This document shows positions 23,768-36,161 of a stretch of DNA of 64,000 nt, in pieces. The notes beneath the pieces are model-generated. The model was not told the origin of the DNA. It made no database searches and saw only the letters and a list, made by a program, of their open reading frames with translations. Position 1 is the stretch's first letter; each line of letters begins with the position of its first letter. The translations under genes were made by a program, and so were the position numbers. The stretch is from Hydractinia symbiolongicarpus (lineage: Eukaryota; Cnidaria; Hydrozoa; Anthoathecata; Hydractiniidae), in contig NC_079885.1 of the NCBI RefSeq assembly GCF_029227915.1, positions 15,759,001-15,823,000 of the forward strand. The letters are read 5' to 3'.

Positions 23768-24217
23768 ATTGACTTTTTCACGTTACATTATTTATCATTA
23801 CGACTGTGACGTATCTTTTTTACGAAATAGCCGCTGAGTAAATCAAGAAAGAGACATGATTAGAAGTTGCTTTCCCTTCAAAACGGCTACGATCTGGCAG
23901 CAATAAATGCGCCAAGTCGCAAATGAATGGATTACGAGCGTCAGACAAAGAAAATGGCGATGTAGTAACTTTGCTAATTAACTTTGTCATATGAAAATTA
24001 AGTCGGAAAGCACCCTAGATTTCCTTCGTTGGAACTTTTTACCGGAAATCATAAAGCGCATGGTTGTCGTAATTAATGGATAGCGCTTGAAATGAGCTTT
24101 CAAATGCACATAAACACGACCTATTTCGAATGATCCAGTCAAGAAATATGACCTTTAAAGTTTGAACCATTTTCGATGTAATGTGCTAATAAATCGTAGA
24201 TATCTGCCCGTTTGTTT

Positions 24218-24336
24218 GTCTACGACCATACCACGATGAACACACCTGTTCTCGTCCGATCACGGAAGTTAAGCATCGTCGGGCCGGGATAGTACTTGGA
24301 TGGGGGACCGCCTGGGAACTCCCGGTGTCGTAGGCT
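24218..24336 (+). rRNA. 5S rRNA (U43)
   Basis: Identical to the consensus; upstream spacer of the GCATGGTTG class. Confidence 0.98.
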
Positions 24337-24786
24337 ATTGACTTTTTCACGTTACATTATTTATCATTACGACTGTGACGTATCTTTTTTACGAAATAGC
24401 CGCTGAGTAAATCAAGAAAGAGACATGATTAGAAGTTGCTTTCCCTTCAAAACGGCTACGATCTGGCAGCAATAAATGCGCCAAGTCGCAAATGAATGGA
24501 TTACAAGCGTCAGACAAAGAAAATGGCGATGTAGTTACTTTGCTAATTAACTTTGTCATAATAAAATTAAGTCGGAAAGCACCCTAGATTTCCTTCGTTG
24601 GAACTTTTTACCGGAAATCATAAAGCGCATTATTGTTGTCAAGAATCGATAGCGCTTAAAAAGAGCTGTCAAACGCACATAAACACGACCTATTTCGAAT
24701 GATCCAGTCAAAAAATATGACCTTTAATGTTTGAACCATTTTCGATGTAATGTGCTAATAAATCGTAGATATCTGCCCGTTTGTTT

Positions 24787-24905
24787 GTCTACGACCATAC
24801 CACGATGAACACACCTGTTCTCGTCTGATCACGGAAGTTAAGCATCGTCGGGCCGGGATAGTACTTGGATGGGGGACCGCCTGGGAACTCCCGGTGTCGT
24901 AGGCT
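24787..24905 (+). rRNA. 5S rRNA (U44)
   Basis: C40T in the helix III loop. The upstream spacer has CAAAAAATATGACC, shared with U108 and U111, which also carry C40T. Confidence 0.97.
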
Positions 24906-25355
24906 ATTGACTTTTTCACGTTACATTATTTATCATTACGACTGTGACGTATCTTTTTTACGAAATAGCCGCTGAGTAAATCAAGAAAGAGACATGATTA
25001 GAAGTTGCTTTCCCTTCAAAACGGCTACGATCTGGCAGCAATAAATGCGCCAAGTCGCAAATGAATGGATTACGAGCGTCAGACAAAGAAAATGGCGATG
25101 TAGTAACTTTGCTAATTAACTTTGTCATATGAAAATTAAGTCGGAAAGCACCCTAGATTTCCTTCGTTGGAACTTTTTACCGGAAATCATAAAGCGCATG
25201 GTTGTCGTAATTAATGGATAGCGCTTGAAATGAGCTTTCAAATGCACATAAAAACGACCTATTTCGGATGATCCAGTCAAGAAATATGACCTTTAAAGTT
25301 TAAACCATTTTCGATGTAATGTGCTAATAAATCGTAGATATCTGCCCGTTTGTTT

Positions 25356-25474
25356 GTTTACGACCATACCACGATGAACACACCTGTTCTCGTCCGATCA
25401 CGGAAGTTAAGCATCGTCGGGCCGGGATAGTACTTGGATGGGGGACCGCCTGGGAACTCCCGGTGTCGTAGGCT
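25356..25474 (+). rRNA. 5S rRNA (U45)
   Basis: C3T, with ATAAAAACGACC upstream as before U33. Matches U109. Confidence 0.97.
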
Positions 25475-25924
25475 ATTGACTTTTTCACGTTACATTATTT
25501 ATCATTACGACTGTGACGTATCTTTTTTACGAAATAGCCGCTGAGTAAATCAAGAAAGAGACATGATTAGAAGTTGCTTTCCCTTCAAAACGGCTACGAT
25601 CTGGCAGCAATAAATGCGCCAAGTCGCAAATGAATGGATTACGAGCGTCAGACAAAAAAAATGGCGATGTAGTTAATTTGCTAATTAACTTTGTCATATG
25701 AAAATTAAGTCTGAAAGTACCCTAGATTGCCTTCGTTGGAACTTTTTACCGGAAATCTTAAAGCGCATGGTTGTCGTAATTAATGGATAGCGCTTGAAAT
25801 GAGCTTTCAAATGCACATAAACACGACCTATTTCGGATGATCCAGTCAAGAAATATGACCTTTAAAATTTAAACCATTTTCGATGTAATGTGCTAATAAA
25901 TCGTAGATATCTGCCCGTTTGTTT

Positions 25925-26043
25925 GTCTACGACCATACCACGATGAACACACCTGTTCTCGTCCGATCACGGAAGTTAAGCATCGTTGGGCCGGGATAGT
26001 ACTTGGATGGGGGACCGCCTGGGAACTCCTGGTGTCGTAGGCT
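25925..26043 (+). rRNA. 5S rRNA (U46)
   Basis: C63T and C106T. First unit of the T63-rich block III. The next spacer lacks one T (GAGTAAACAAG), making this unit 568 bp. Confidence 0.97.
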
Positions 26044-26492
26044 ATTGACTTTTTCACGTTACATTATTTATCATTACGACTGGGACGTATCTTTTTTACG
26101 CAATAGCCGCTGAGTAAACAAGAAAGAGACATGATTAGAAGTTGCTTTCCCTTCAAAACGGCTACAACCTTGCTGCAATAAATGCGCCACGTCGCAAATA
26201 AATGGATTACGAGCGTCAGACAAAGAAAATGGCGATGTAGTTACTTTGCTAATTAACTTTGTCATATGAAAATTAAGTCTGAAAGTACCCTAGATTGCCT
26301 TCGTTGGAACTTTTTACCGGAAATCTTAAAGCGCATTATTGTCGTAATTAATATATAGCGCTTGAAACGAGCTTTCAAATGCACATAAACACAACCTTTT
26401 TCGGATAATCCAGTAAAGAAATATGACCTTTAAAATTTAAACCATTTTTGATGTAATGTGCTAATAAATCGTAGATATCTGCCCGTTTGTTT

Positions 26493-26611
26493 GTCTACGA
26501 CCATACCACGATGAACACACCTGTTCTCGTCCGATCACGGAAGTTAAGCATCGTTGGGCCGGGATAGTACTTGGATGGGGGACCGCCTGGGAACTCCCGG
26601 TGTCGTAGGCT
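26493..26611 (+). rRNA. 5S rRNA (U47)
   Basis: C63T. The upstream spacer carries ATTAATATATAGC, CACAACCTTTTT and CCAGTAAAG, a marker set repeated before U53 and U63. The spacer after it has ATTAGGACTGG. Confidence 0.97.
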
Positions 26612-27060
26612 ATTGACTTTTTCACGTTACATTATTTATCATTAGGACTGGGACGTATCTTTTTTACGCAATAGCGGCTGAGTAAATCAAGAAAGAGACA
26701 TGATTAGAATTTGCTTTCCCTTCAAAACGGCTACAATCTTGCTGCAATAAATGCGCCACGTCGCAAATAAATGGATTACGAGCGTCAGACAAAGAAAATG
26801 GCGATGTAGTTCATTGCTAATTAACTTTGTCATATGAAAATTAAGTCTGAAAGCACCCTAGATTTCCTTCGTTGGAACTTTTTACCGGAAATCTTAAAGC
26901 GCATGGTTGTCGTAAAGAATCGATAGCGCTTAAAAAGAGCTTTCAAATGCACATAAACACGACCTATTTCGGATGATCCAGTCAAGAAATATGACCTTTA
27001 AAGTGTGAACCATTTTCGATGTAATGTGCTAATAAATCGTAGATATCTGCCCCTTTGTGT

Positions 27061-27179
27061 GTCTACGACCATACCACGATGAACACACCTGTTCTCGTCC
27101 GATCACGGAAGTTAAGCATCGTTGGGCCGGGATAGTACTTGGATGGGGGACCGCCTGGGAACTCCCGGTGTCGTAGGCT
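27061..27179 (+). rRNA. 5S rRNA (U48)
   Basis: C63T. Upstream bases G-8 and T-2 are changed to C and G (CCCCTTTGTGT before +1), and the spacer has the one-base-short AGTTCATTGC. Same in U54, U64 and U73. Confidence 0.97.
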
Positions 27180-27629
27180 ATTGACTTTTTCACGTTACAT
27201 TATTTATCATTACGACTGGGACGTATCTTTTTTACGCAATAGCCGCTGAGTAAATCAAGAAAGAGACATGATTAGAAGTTGCATTCCCTTCAAAACGGCT
27301 ACAATCTTGCTGCAATAAATGCGCCACGTCGCAAATAAATGGATTACGAGCGTCAGACAAAAAAAATGGCGATGTAGTTACTTTGCTAACTAACTTTGTC
27401 ATATGAAAATTAAGTCTGAAAGCACCCTAGATTTCCTTCGTTGGAACTTTTTACCGGAAATCTTAAAGCGCATTATTGTCGTAATTAATCGATAGCGCTT
27501 GAAATGAGCTTTCAAATGCACATAAACACGACCTATTTCGGATAATCCAGTCAAGAAATATGACCTTTAAAATTTAAACCATTTTCGATGTAATGTGCTA
27601 ATAAATCGTAGATATCTGCCCGTTTGTTT

Positions 27630-27748
27630 GTCTACGACCATGCCACGATGAACACACCTGTTCTCGTCCGATCACGGAAGTTAAGCATCGTTGGGCCGGG
27701 ATAGTACTTGGATGGGGGACCGCCTGGGAACTCCTGGTGTCGTAGGCT
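27630..27748 (+). rRNA. 5S rRNA (U49)
   Basis: A13G, C63T and C106T. A13G lies in loop A next to helix I. Shared only with U55. Confidence 0.97.
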
Positions 27749-28198
27749 ATTGACTTTTTCACGTTACATTATTTATCATTACGACTGGGACGTATCTTTT
27801 TTACGCAATAGCCGCTGAGTAAATCAAGAAAGAGACATGATTAGAAGTTGCTTTCCCTTCAAAACGGCTACAATCTTGCTGCAATAAATGCGCCACGTCG
27901 CAAATAAATGGATTACGAGCGTCAGACAAAGAAAATGGCGATGTAGTTACTTTGCTAATTAACTTTGTCATATGAAAATTAAGTCTGAAAGCACCCTAGA
28001 TTTCCTTCGTTGGAACTTTTTACCGGAAATCTTAAAGCGCATGGTTGTCGTAAAGAATCGATAGCGCTTAAAAAGAGCTTTCAAATGCACATAAACACGA
28101 CCTATTTCGGATGATCCAGTCAAGAAATATGACCTTTAAAGTTTGAACCATTTTCGATGTAATGTGCTAATAAATCGTAGATATCTGCCCGTTTGTGT

Positions 28199-28317
28199 GT
28201 CTACGACCATACCACGATGAATACACCTGTTCTCGTCCGATCACGGAAGTTAAGCATCCTCGGGCCGGGATAGTACTTGGATGGAGGACCGCCTGGGAAC
28301 TCCCGGTGTCGTAGGCT
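28199..28317 (+). rRNA. 5S rRNA variant (U50)
   Basis: C24T, G61C and G87A. G61C breaks the C17-G61 pair of helix II, and G87A alters the C box. T-2G precedes the gene. Exactly repeated in U56, U66 and U75. Confidence 0.95.
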
Positions 28318-28767
28318 ATTGACTTTTTCACGTTACATTATTTATCATTACGACTGTGACGTATCTTTTTTACGCAATAGCCGCTGAGTAAATCAAGTAA
28401 GGGACATCATTAGAAGTTGCTTTCCCTTCAAAACGGCTACGATCTGGCAGCATTAAATGCGCCACGTCGCAAATGAATGGATTACGAGCGTCAGACAGAG
28501 AGAATGGCGATGTAGCTAATTTGCTAATTAACTTTGTCATATGAAAATTAAGTCTGAAAGTACCCTAGATTGCCTTCGTTGGAACTTTTTACCGGAAATC
28601 TTAAAGCGCATGGTTGTCGTAATTAATGGATAGCGCTTGAAATGAGCTTTCAAATGCACATAAACACGACCTATTTCGGATGATCCAGTCAATAAATATG
28701 ACCTTTAAAGTTTAAACCATTTTCGATGTAATGTGCTAATAAATCGTAGATATCTGCCCGTTTGTTT

Positions 28768-28886
28768 GTTTACGACCATACCACGATGAACACACCTGTT
28801 CTCGTCCGATCACGGAAGTTAAGCATCGTCGGGCCGGGATAGTACTTGGATGGGGGACCGCCTGGGAACTCCCAGTGTCGTAGGCT
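28768..28886 (+). rRNA. 5S rRNA variant (U51)
   Basis: C3T and G107A; G107A produces a C68-A107 mismatch in the long-arm stem. Same in U57 and U68. The upstream spacer has CAATAAATATG. Confidence 0.95.
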
Positions 28887-29336
28887 ATTGACTTTTTCAC
28901 GTTACATTATTTATCATTACGACTGTGACGTATCTTTTTTACGAAATAGCCGCTGAGTAAATCAAGAAAGAGACATGATTAGAAGTTGCTTTCCCTTCAA
29001 AACGGCTACAATCTTGCTGCAATAAATGCGCCACGTCGCAAATGAATGGATTACGAGCGTCAGACAAAGAAAATGGCGATGTAGTTACTTTGCTAATTAA
29101 CTTTGTCATATGAAAATTAAGTCTGAAAGCACCCTAGATTTCCTTCGTTGGAACTTTTTACCGGAAATCTTAAAGCGCATTATTGTCGTAATTAATGGAT
29201 AGCGCTTGAAATGAGCTTTCAAATGCACATAAACACGACCTATTTCGGATAATCCAGTCAAGAAATATGACCTTTAAAATTTAAACCATTTTCGATGTAA
29301 TGTGCTAATAAATCGTAGATATCTGCCCGTTTGTTT

Positions 29337-29455
29337 GTCTACGACCATACCACGATGAACACACCTGTTCTCGTCCGATCACGGAAGTTCAGCATCGTTG
29401 GGCCGGGATAGTACTTGGATGGGGGACCGCCTGGGAACTCCTGGTGTCGTAGGCT
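29337..29455 (+). rRNA. 5S rRNA (U52)
   Basis: A54C, C63T and C106T. A54C changes the A box core to TTCAGC. Same in U58 and U69. Confidence 0.96.
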
Positions 29456-29905
29456 ATTGACTTTTTCACGTTACATTATTTATCATTACGACTGGGACGT
29501 ATCTTTTTTACGCAATAGCCGCTGAGTAAATCAAGAAAGAGACATGATTAGAAGTTGCTTTCCCTTCAAAACGGCTACAATCTTGCTGCAATAAATGCGC
29601 CACGTCGCAAATAAATGGATTACGAGCGTCAGACAAAGAAAATGGCGATGTAGTTACTTTGCTAATTAACTTTGTCATATGAAAATTAAGTCTGAAAGTA
29701 CCCTAGATTGCCTTCGTTGGAACTTTTTACCGGAAATCTTAAAGCGCATTATTGTCGTAATTAATATATAGCGCTTGAAACGAGCTTTCAAATGCACATA
29801 AACACAACCTTTTTCGGATAATCCAGTAAAGAAATATGACCTTTAAAATTTAAACCATTTTTGATGTAATGTGCTAATAAATCGTAGATATCTGCCCGTT
29901 TGTTT

Positions 29906-30024
29906 GTCTACGACCATACCACGATGAACACACCTGTTCTCGTCCGATCACGGAAGTTAAGCATCGTTGGGCCGGGATAGTACTTGGATGGGGGACCGCC
30001 TGGGAACTCCCGGTGTCGTAGGCT
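29906..30024 (+). rRNA. 5S rRNA (U53)
   Basis: C63T; counterpart of U47, 3413 bp downstream, with the same ATATATAGC spacer markers. Confidence 0.97.
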
Positions 30025-30473
30025 ATTGACTTTTTCACGTTACATTATTTATCATTAGGACTGGGACGTATCTTTTTTACGCAATAGCGGCTGAGTAAAT
30101 CAAGAAAGAGACATGATTAGAATTTGCTTTCCCTTCAAAACGGCTACAATCTTGCTGCAATAAATGCGCCACGTCGCAAATAAATGGATTACGAGCGTCA
30201 GACAAAGAAAATGGCGATGTAGTTCATTGCTAATTAACTTTGTCATATGAAAATTAAGTCTGAAAGCACCCTAGATTTCCTTCGTTGGAACTTTTTACCG
30301 GAAATCTTAAAGCGCATGGTTGTCGTAAAGAATCGATAGCGCTTAAAAAGAGCTTTCAAATGCACATAAACACGACCTATTTCGGATGATCCAGTCAAGA
30401 AATATGACCTTTAAAGTGTGAACCATTTTCGATGTAATGTGCTAATAAATCGTAGATATCTGCCCCTTTGTGT

Positions 30474-30592
30474 GTCTACGACCATACCACGATGAACACA
30501 CCTGTTCTCGTCCGATCACGGAAGTTAAGCATCGTTGGGCCGGGATAGTACTTGGATGGGGGACCGCCTGGGAACTCCCGGTGTCGTAGGCT
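30474..30592 (+). rRNA. 5S rRNA (U54)
   Basis: C63T with G-8C and T-2G upstream; counterpart of U48. Confidence 0.97.
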
Positions 30593-31042
30593 ATTGACTT
30601 TTTCACGTTACATTATTTATCATTACGACTGGGACGTATCTTTTTTACGCAATAGCCGCTGAGTAAATCAAGAAAGAGACATGATTAGAAGTTGCATTCC
30701 CTTCAAAACGGCTACAATCTTGCTGCAATAAATGCGCCACGTCGCAAATAAATGGATTACGAGCGTCAGACAAAAAAAATGGCGATGTAGTTACTTTGCT
30801 AACTAACTTTGTCATATGAAAATTAAGTCTGAAAGCACCCTAGATTTCCTTCGTTGGAACTTTTTACCGGAAATCTTAAAGCGCATTATTGTCGTAATTA
30901 ATCGATAGCGCTTGAAATGAGCTTTCAAATGCACATAAACACGACCTATTTCGGATAATCCAGTCAAGAAATATGACCTTTAAAATTTAAACCATTTTCG
31001 ATGTAATGTGCTAATAAATCGTAGATATCTGCCCGTTTGTTT

Positions 31043-31161
31043 GTCTACGACCATGCCACGATGAACACACCTGTTCTCGTCCGATCACGGAAGTTAAGCA
31101 TCGTTGGGCCGGGATAGTACTTGGATGGGGGACCGCCTGGGAACTCCTGGTGTCGTAGGCT
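31043..31161 (+). rRNA. 5S rRNA (U55)
   Basis: A13G, C63T and C106T; counterpart of U49. Confidence 0.97.
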
Positions 31162-31611
31162 ATTGACTTTTTCACGTTACATTATTTATCATTACGACTG
31201 GGACGTATCTTTTTTACGCAATAGCCGCTGAGTAAATCAAGAAAGAGACATGATTAGAAGTTGCTTTCCCTTCAAAACGGCTACAATCTTGCTGCAATAA
31301 ATGCGCCACGTCGCAAATAAATGGATTACGAGCGTCAGACAAAGAAAATGGCGATGTAGTTACTTTGCTAATTAACTTTGTCATATGAAAATTAAGTCTG
31401 AAAGCACCCTAGATTTCCTTCGTTGGAACTTTTTACCGGAAATCTTAAAGCGCATGGTTGTCGTAAAGAATCGATAGCGCTTAAAAAGAGCTTTCAAATG
31501 CACATAAACACGACCTATTTCGGATGATCCAGTCAAGAAATATGACCTTTAAAGTTTGAACCATTTTCGATGTAATGTGCTAATAAATCGTAGATATCTG
31601 CCCGTTTGTGT

Positions 31612-31730
31612 GTCTACGACCATACCACGATGAATACACCTGTTCTCGTCCGATCACGGAAGTTAAGCATCCTCGGGCCGGGATAGTACTTGGATGGAGG
31701 ACCGCCTGGGAACTCCCGGTGTCGTAGGCT
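31612..31730 (+). rRNA. 5S rRNA variant (U56)
   Basis: C24T, G61C and G87A with T-2G upstream; counterpart of U50. One helix II pair is lost. Confidence 0.95.
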
Positions 31731-32180
31731 ATTGACTTTTTCACCTTACATTATTTATCATTACGACTGTGACGTATCTTTTTTACGCAATAGCCGCTGA
31801 GTAAATCAAGTAAGGGACATCATTAGAAGTTGCTTTCCCTTCAAAACGGCTACGATCTGGCAGCATTAAATGCGCCACGTCGCAAATGAATGGATTACGA
31901 GCGTCAGACAGAGAGAATGGCGATGTAGCTAATTTGCTAATTAACTTTGTCATATGAAAATTAAGTCTGAAAGTACCCTAGATTGCCTTCGTTGGAACTT
32001 TTTACCGGAAATCTTAAAGCGCATGGTTGTCGTAATTAATGGATAGCGCTTGAAATGAGCTTTCAAATGCACATAAACACGACCTATTTCGGATGATCCA
32101 GTCAATAAATATGACCTTTAAAGTTTAAACCATTTTCGATGTAATGTGCTAATAAATCGTAGATATCTGCCCGTTTGTTT

Positions 32181-32299
32181 GTTTACGACCATACCACGAT
32201 GAACACACCTGTTCTCGTCCGATCACGGAAGTTAAGCATCGTCGGGCCGGGATAGTACTTGGATGGGGGACCGCCTGGGAACTCCCAGTGTCGTAGGCT
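32181..32299 (+). rRNA. 5S rRNA variant (U57)
   Basis: C3T and G107A; counterpart of U51, with the C68-A107 mismatch. Confidence 0.95.
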
Positions 32300-32749
32300 A
32301 TTGACTTTTTCACGTTACATTATTTATCATTACGACTGTGACGTATCTTTTTTACGAAATAGCCGCTGAGTAAATCAAGAAAGAGACATGATTAGAAGTT
32401 GCTTTCCCTTCAAAACGGCTACAATCTTGCTGCAATAAATGCGCCACGTCGCAAATGAATGGATTACGAGCGTCAGACAAAGAAAATGGCGATGTAGTTA
32501 CTTTGCTAATTAACTTTGTCATATGAAAATTAAGTCTGAAAGCACCCTAGATTTCCTTCGTTGGAACTTTTTACCGGAAATCTTAAAGCGCATTATTGTC
32601 GTAATTAATGGATAGCGCTTGAAATGAGCTTTCAAATGCACATAAACACGACCTATTTCGGATAATCCAGTCAAGAAATATGACCTTTAAAATTTAAACC
32701 ATTTTCGATGTAATGTGCTAATAAATCGTAGATATCTGCCCGTTTGTTT

Positions 32750-32868
32750 GTCTACGACCATACCACGATGAACACACCTGTTCTCGTCCGATCACGGAAG
32801 TTCAGCATCGTTGGGCCGGGATAGTACTTGGATGGGGGACCGCCTGGGAACTCCTGGTGTCGTAGGCT
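32750..32868 (+). rRNA. 5S rRNA (U58)
   Basis: A54C, C63T and C106T; counterpart of U52 and last unit of the second six-unit copy. Confidence 0.96.
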
Positions 32869-33318
32869 ATTGACTTTTTCACGTTACATTATTTATCATT
32901 ACGACTGGGACGTATCTTTTTTACGCAATAGCCGCTGAGTAAATCAAGAAAGAGACATGATTAGAAGTTGCTTTCCCTTCAAAACGGCTACAATCTTGCT
33001 GCAATAAATGCGCCACGTCGCAAATAAATGGATTACGAGCGTCAGACAAAGAAAATGGCGATGTAGTTACTTTGCTAATTAACTTTGTCATATGAAAATT
33101 AAGTCTGAAAGCACCCTAGATTTCCTTCGTTGGAACTTTTTACCGGAAATCTTAAAGCGCATGGTTGTCGTAAAGAATCGATAGCGCTTAAAAAGAGCTT
33201 TCAAATGCACATAAACACGACCTATTTCGGATGATCCAGTCAAGAAATATGACCTTTAAAATTTAAACCATTTTCGATGTAATGTGCTAATAAATCGTAG
33301 ATATCTGCCCGTTTGTTT

Positions 33319-33437
33319 GTCTACGACCATACCACGATGAACACACCTGTTCTCGTCCGATCACGGAAGTTAAGCATCGTTGGGCCGGGATAGTACTTGG
33401 ATGGGGGACCGCCTGGGAACTCCTGGTGTCGTAGGCT
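33319..33437 (+). rRNA. 5S rRNA (U59)
   Basis: C63T and C106T. Same as U70; U57-U60 match U68-U71 at an offset of 6256 bp. Confidence 0.97.
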
Positions 33438-33887
33438 ATTGACTTTTTCACGTTACATTATTTATCATTACGACTGGGACGTATCTTTTTTACGCAATAG
33501 CCGCTGAGTAAATCAAGAAAGAGACATGATTAGAAGTTGCTTTCCCTTCAAAACGGCTACAATCTTGCTGCAATAAATGCGCCACGTCGCAAATAAATGG
33601 ATTACGAGCGTCAGACAAAGAAAAGGGCGATGTAGTTACTTTGCTAATTAACTTTGTCATATGAAAATTAAGTCTGAAAGCACCCTAGATTTCCTTCGTT
33701 GGAACTTTTTACCGAAAATCTTAAAGCGCATGGTTGTCGTAAAGAATCGATAGCGCTTAAAAAGAGCTTTCAAATGCACATAAACACGACCTATTTCGGA
33801 TGATCCAGTCAAGAAATATGACCTTTAAAGTTTGAACCATTTTCGATGTAATGTGCTAATAAATCGTAGATATCTGCCCGTTTGTGT

Positions 33888-34006
33888 GTCTACGACCATA
33901 CCACGATGAACACACCTGTTCTCGTCCGATCACGGAAGTTAAGCATCCTCGGGCCGGGATAGTACTTGGATGGAGGACCGCCTGGGAACTCCCGGTGTCG
34001 TAGGCT
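33888..34006 (+). rRNA. 5S rRNA variant (U60)
   Basis: G61C and G87A without C24T, with T-2G upstream. The preceding spacer has AAAAGGGCGATG and ACCGAAAATC, both repeated before U71. Confidence 0.95.
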
Positions 34007-34456
34007 ATTGACTTTTTCACGTTACATTATTTATCATTACGACTGTGACGTATCTTTTTTACGCAATAGCCGCTGAGTAAATCAAGTAAGGGACATCATT
34101 AGAAGTTTCTTTCCCTTCAAAAGGGCTACGATCTGGCAGCATTAAATGCGCCACGTCGCAAATGAATGGATTACGAGCGTCAGACAAAGAGAATGGCGAT
34201 GTAGCTAATTTGCTAATTAACTTTGTCATATGAAAATTAAGTCTGAAAGTACCCTAGATTGCCTTCGTTGAAACTTTTTACCGGAAATCTTAAAGCGCAT
34301 GGTTGTCGTAATTAATGGATAGCGCTTGAAATGAGCTTTCAAATGCACATAAACACGACCTATTTCGGATGATCCAGTCAAGAAATATGACCTTTAAAAT
34401 TTAAACCATTTTCGATGTAATGTGCTAATAAATCGTAGATATCTGCCCGTTTGTTT

Positions 34457-34575
34457 GTCTACGACCATACCACGATGAACACACCTGTTCTCGTCCGATC
34501 ACGGAAGTTAAGCATCGTTGGGCCGGGATAGTACTTGGATGTGGGACCGCCTGGGAACTCCTGGTGTCGTAGGCT
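34457..34575 (+). rRNA. 5S rRNA (U61)
   Basis: C63T, G86T and C106T, the U1 class embedded in block III. The region from 34127 on matches window positions 1 onward at a fixed offset of 34126. Confidence 0.97.
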
Positions 34576-35025
34576 ATTGACTTTTTCACGTTACATTATT
34601 TATCATTACGACTGTGACGTATCTTTTTTACGCAATAGCCCCTGAGTAAATCAAGTAAGGGACGTGATTAGAAGATGCTTTCCCTTCAAAACGGCTACAA
34701 TCTTGCTGCAATAAATGCGCCACGTCGCAAATAAATGGATTACGAGCGTCAGACAAAGAAAATGGCGATGTAGTTACTTTGCTAATTAACTTTGTCATAT
34801 GAAAATTAAATCTGAAAGCACCCCAGATTTCCTTCGTTGGAACTTTTTACCGGAAATCTTAAAGCGCATGGTTGTCGTAAAGAATCGATAGCGCTTGAAA
34901 TGAGCTTTCAAATGCACATAAACACGACCTATTTCGGATGATCCAGTCAAGAAATATGACCTTTAAAGTTTAAACCATTTTCGATGTAATGTGCTAATAA
35001 ATCGTAGATATCTGCCCGTTTGTTT

Positions 35026-35144
35026 GTCTACGACCATACCACGATGAACACACCTGTTCTCGTCCGATCACGGAAGTTAAGCATCGTCGGGCCGGGATAG
35101 TACTTGAATGGGGGACCGCCTGGGAACTCCTGGTGTTGTAGGCT
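35026..35144 (+). rRNA. 5S rRNA (U62)
   Basis: G82A, C106T and C112T, the U3 class. It is followed by a chimeric spacer in which a block I left half joins a block III right half. Confidence 0.97.
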
Positions 35145-35593
35145 ATTGACTTTTTCACGTTACATTATTTATCATTACGACTGTGACGTATCTTTTTTAC
35201 GCAATAGCGCTGAGTAAATCAAGTAAGGGACGTTATTAGAAGTTTCTTTCCCTTCAAAGCGGCTACGATCTGGCTGCAATAAATGCGCCACGTCGCAAAT
35301 AAATGGATTACGAGCGTCAGACAAAGAAAATGGCGATGTAGTTAATTTGCTAATTAACTTTGTCATATGAAAATTAAGTCTGCAAGTACCCTAGATTGCC
35401 TTCGTTGGAACTTTTTACCGGAAATCTTAAAGCGCATTATTGTCGTAATTAATATATAGCGCTTGAAACGAGCTTTCAAATGCACATAAACACAACCTTT
35501 TTCGGATAATCCAGTAAAGAAATATGACCTTTAAAATTTAAACCATTTTTGATGTAATGTGCTAATAAATCGTAGATATCTGCCCGTTTGTTT
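35145..35593 (+). repeat. Chimeric spacer between U62 and U63
   Basis: The left part has the block I markers (AATAGCGCTGAG, AGTCTGCAAGTACC). The right part has the U47-class markers (ATTAATATATAGC, CACAACCTTTTT, CCAGTAAAG). The switch lies between about 35386 and 35425, and is most simply a past unequal crossover or conversion end. Confidence 0.85.
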
Positions 35594-35712
35594 GTCTACG
35601 ACCATACCACGATGAACACACCTGTTCTCGTCCGATCACGGAAGTTAAGCATCGTTGGGCCGGGATAGTACTTGGATGGGGGACCGCCTGGGAACTCCCG
35701 GTGTCGTAGGCT
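35594..35712 (+). rRNA. 5S rRNA (U63)
   Basis: C63T; U47 class, starting a third copy of the block III order. Confidence 0.97.
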
Positions 35713-36161
35713 ATTGACTTTTTCACGTTACATTATTTATCATTAGGACTGGGACGTATCTTTTTTACGCAATAGCGGCTGAGTAAATCAAGAAAGAGAC
35801 ATGATTAGAATTTGCTTTCCCTTCAAAACGGCTACAATCTTGCTGCAATAAATGCGCCACGTCGCAAATAAATGGATTACGAGCGTCAGACAAAGAAAAT
35901 GGCGATGTAGTTCATTGCTAATTAACTTTGTCATATGAAAATTAAGTCTGAAAGCACCCTAGATTTCCTTCGTTGGAACTTTTTACCGGAAATCTTAAAG
36001 CGCATGGTTGTCGTAAAGAATCGATAGCGCTTAAAAAGAGCTTTCAAATGCACATAAACACGACCTATTTCGGATGATCCAGTCAAGAAATATGACCTTT
36101 AAAGTGTGAACCATTTTCGATGTAATGTGCTAATAAATCGTAGATATCTGCCCCTTTGTGT

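Larger units (their letters stand above)
9994..25924 (+). repeat. Array block II (U18-U45)
   Basis: Mostly consensus genes with C63. In the last third the ATAATA and GCATGGTTG spacer classes alternate. Several one-unit duplications are visible (U23/U24, U28/U29, U31/U32, U34/U35). Confidence 0.85.
26493..29905 (+). repeat. Six-unit higher-order repeat, copy 1 (3413 bp)
   Basis: U47-U52 have the same gene variants, in the same order and spacing, as U53-U58, offset exactly 3413 bp. Spacer markers match too, including the 568-bp unit. Confidence 0.93.
29906..33108 (+). repeat. Six-unit higher-order repeat, copy 2
   Basis: U53-U58, matching copy 1 unit by unit. Similarity ends in the spacer after U58 near 33108, where the sequence switches from the class expected at this point (AAGTACCC, ATATATAGC) to another. 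A private CACCTTAC at about 31742 separates the copies. Confidence 0.92.
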
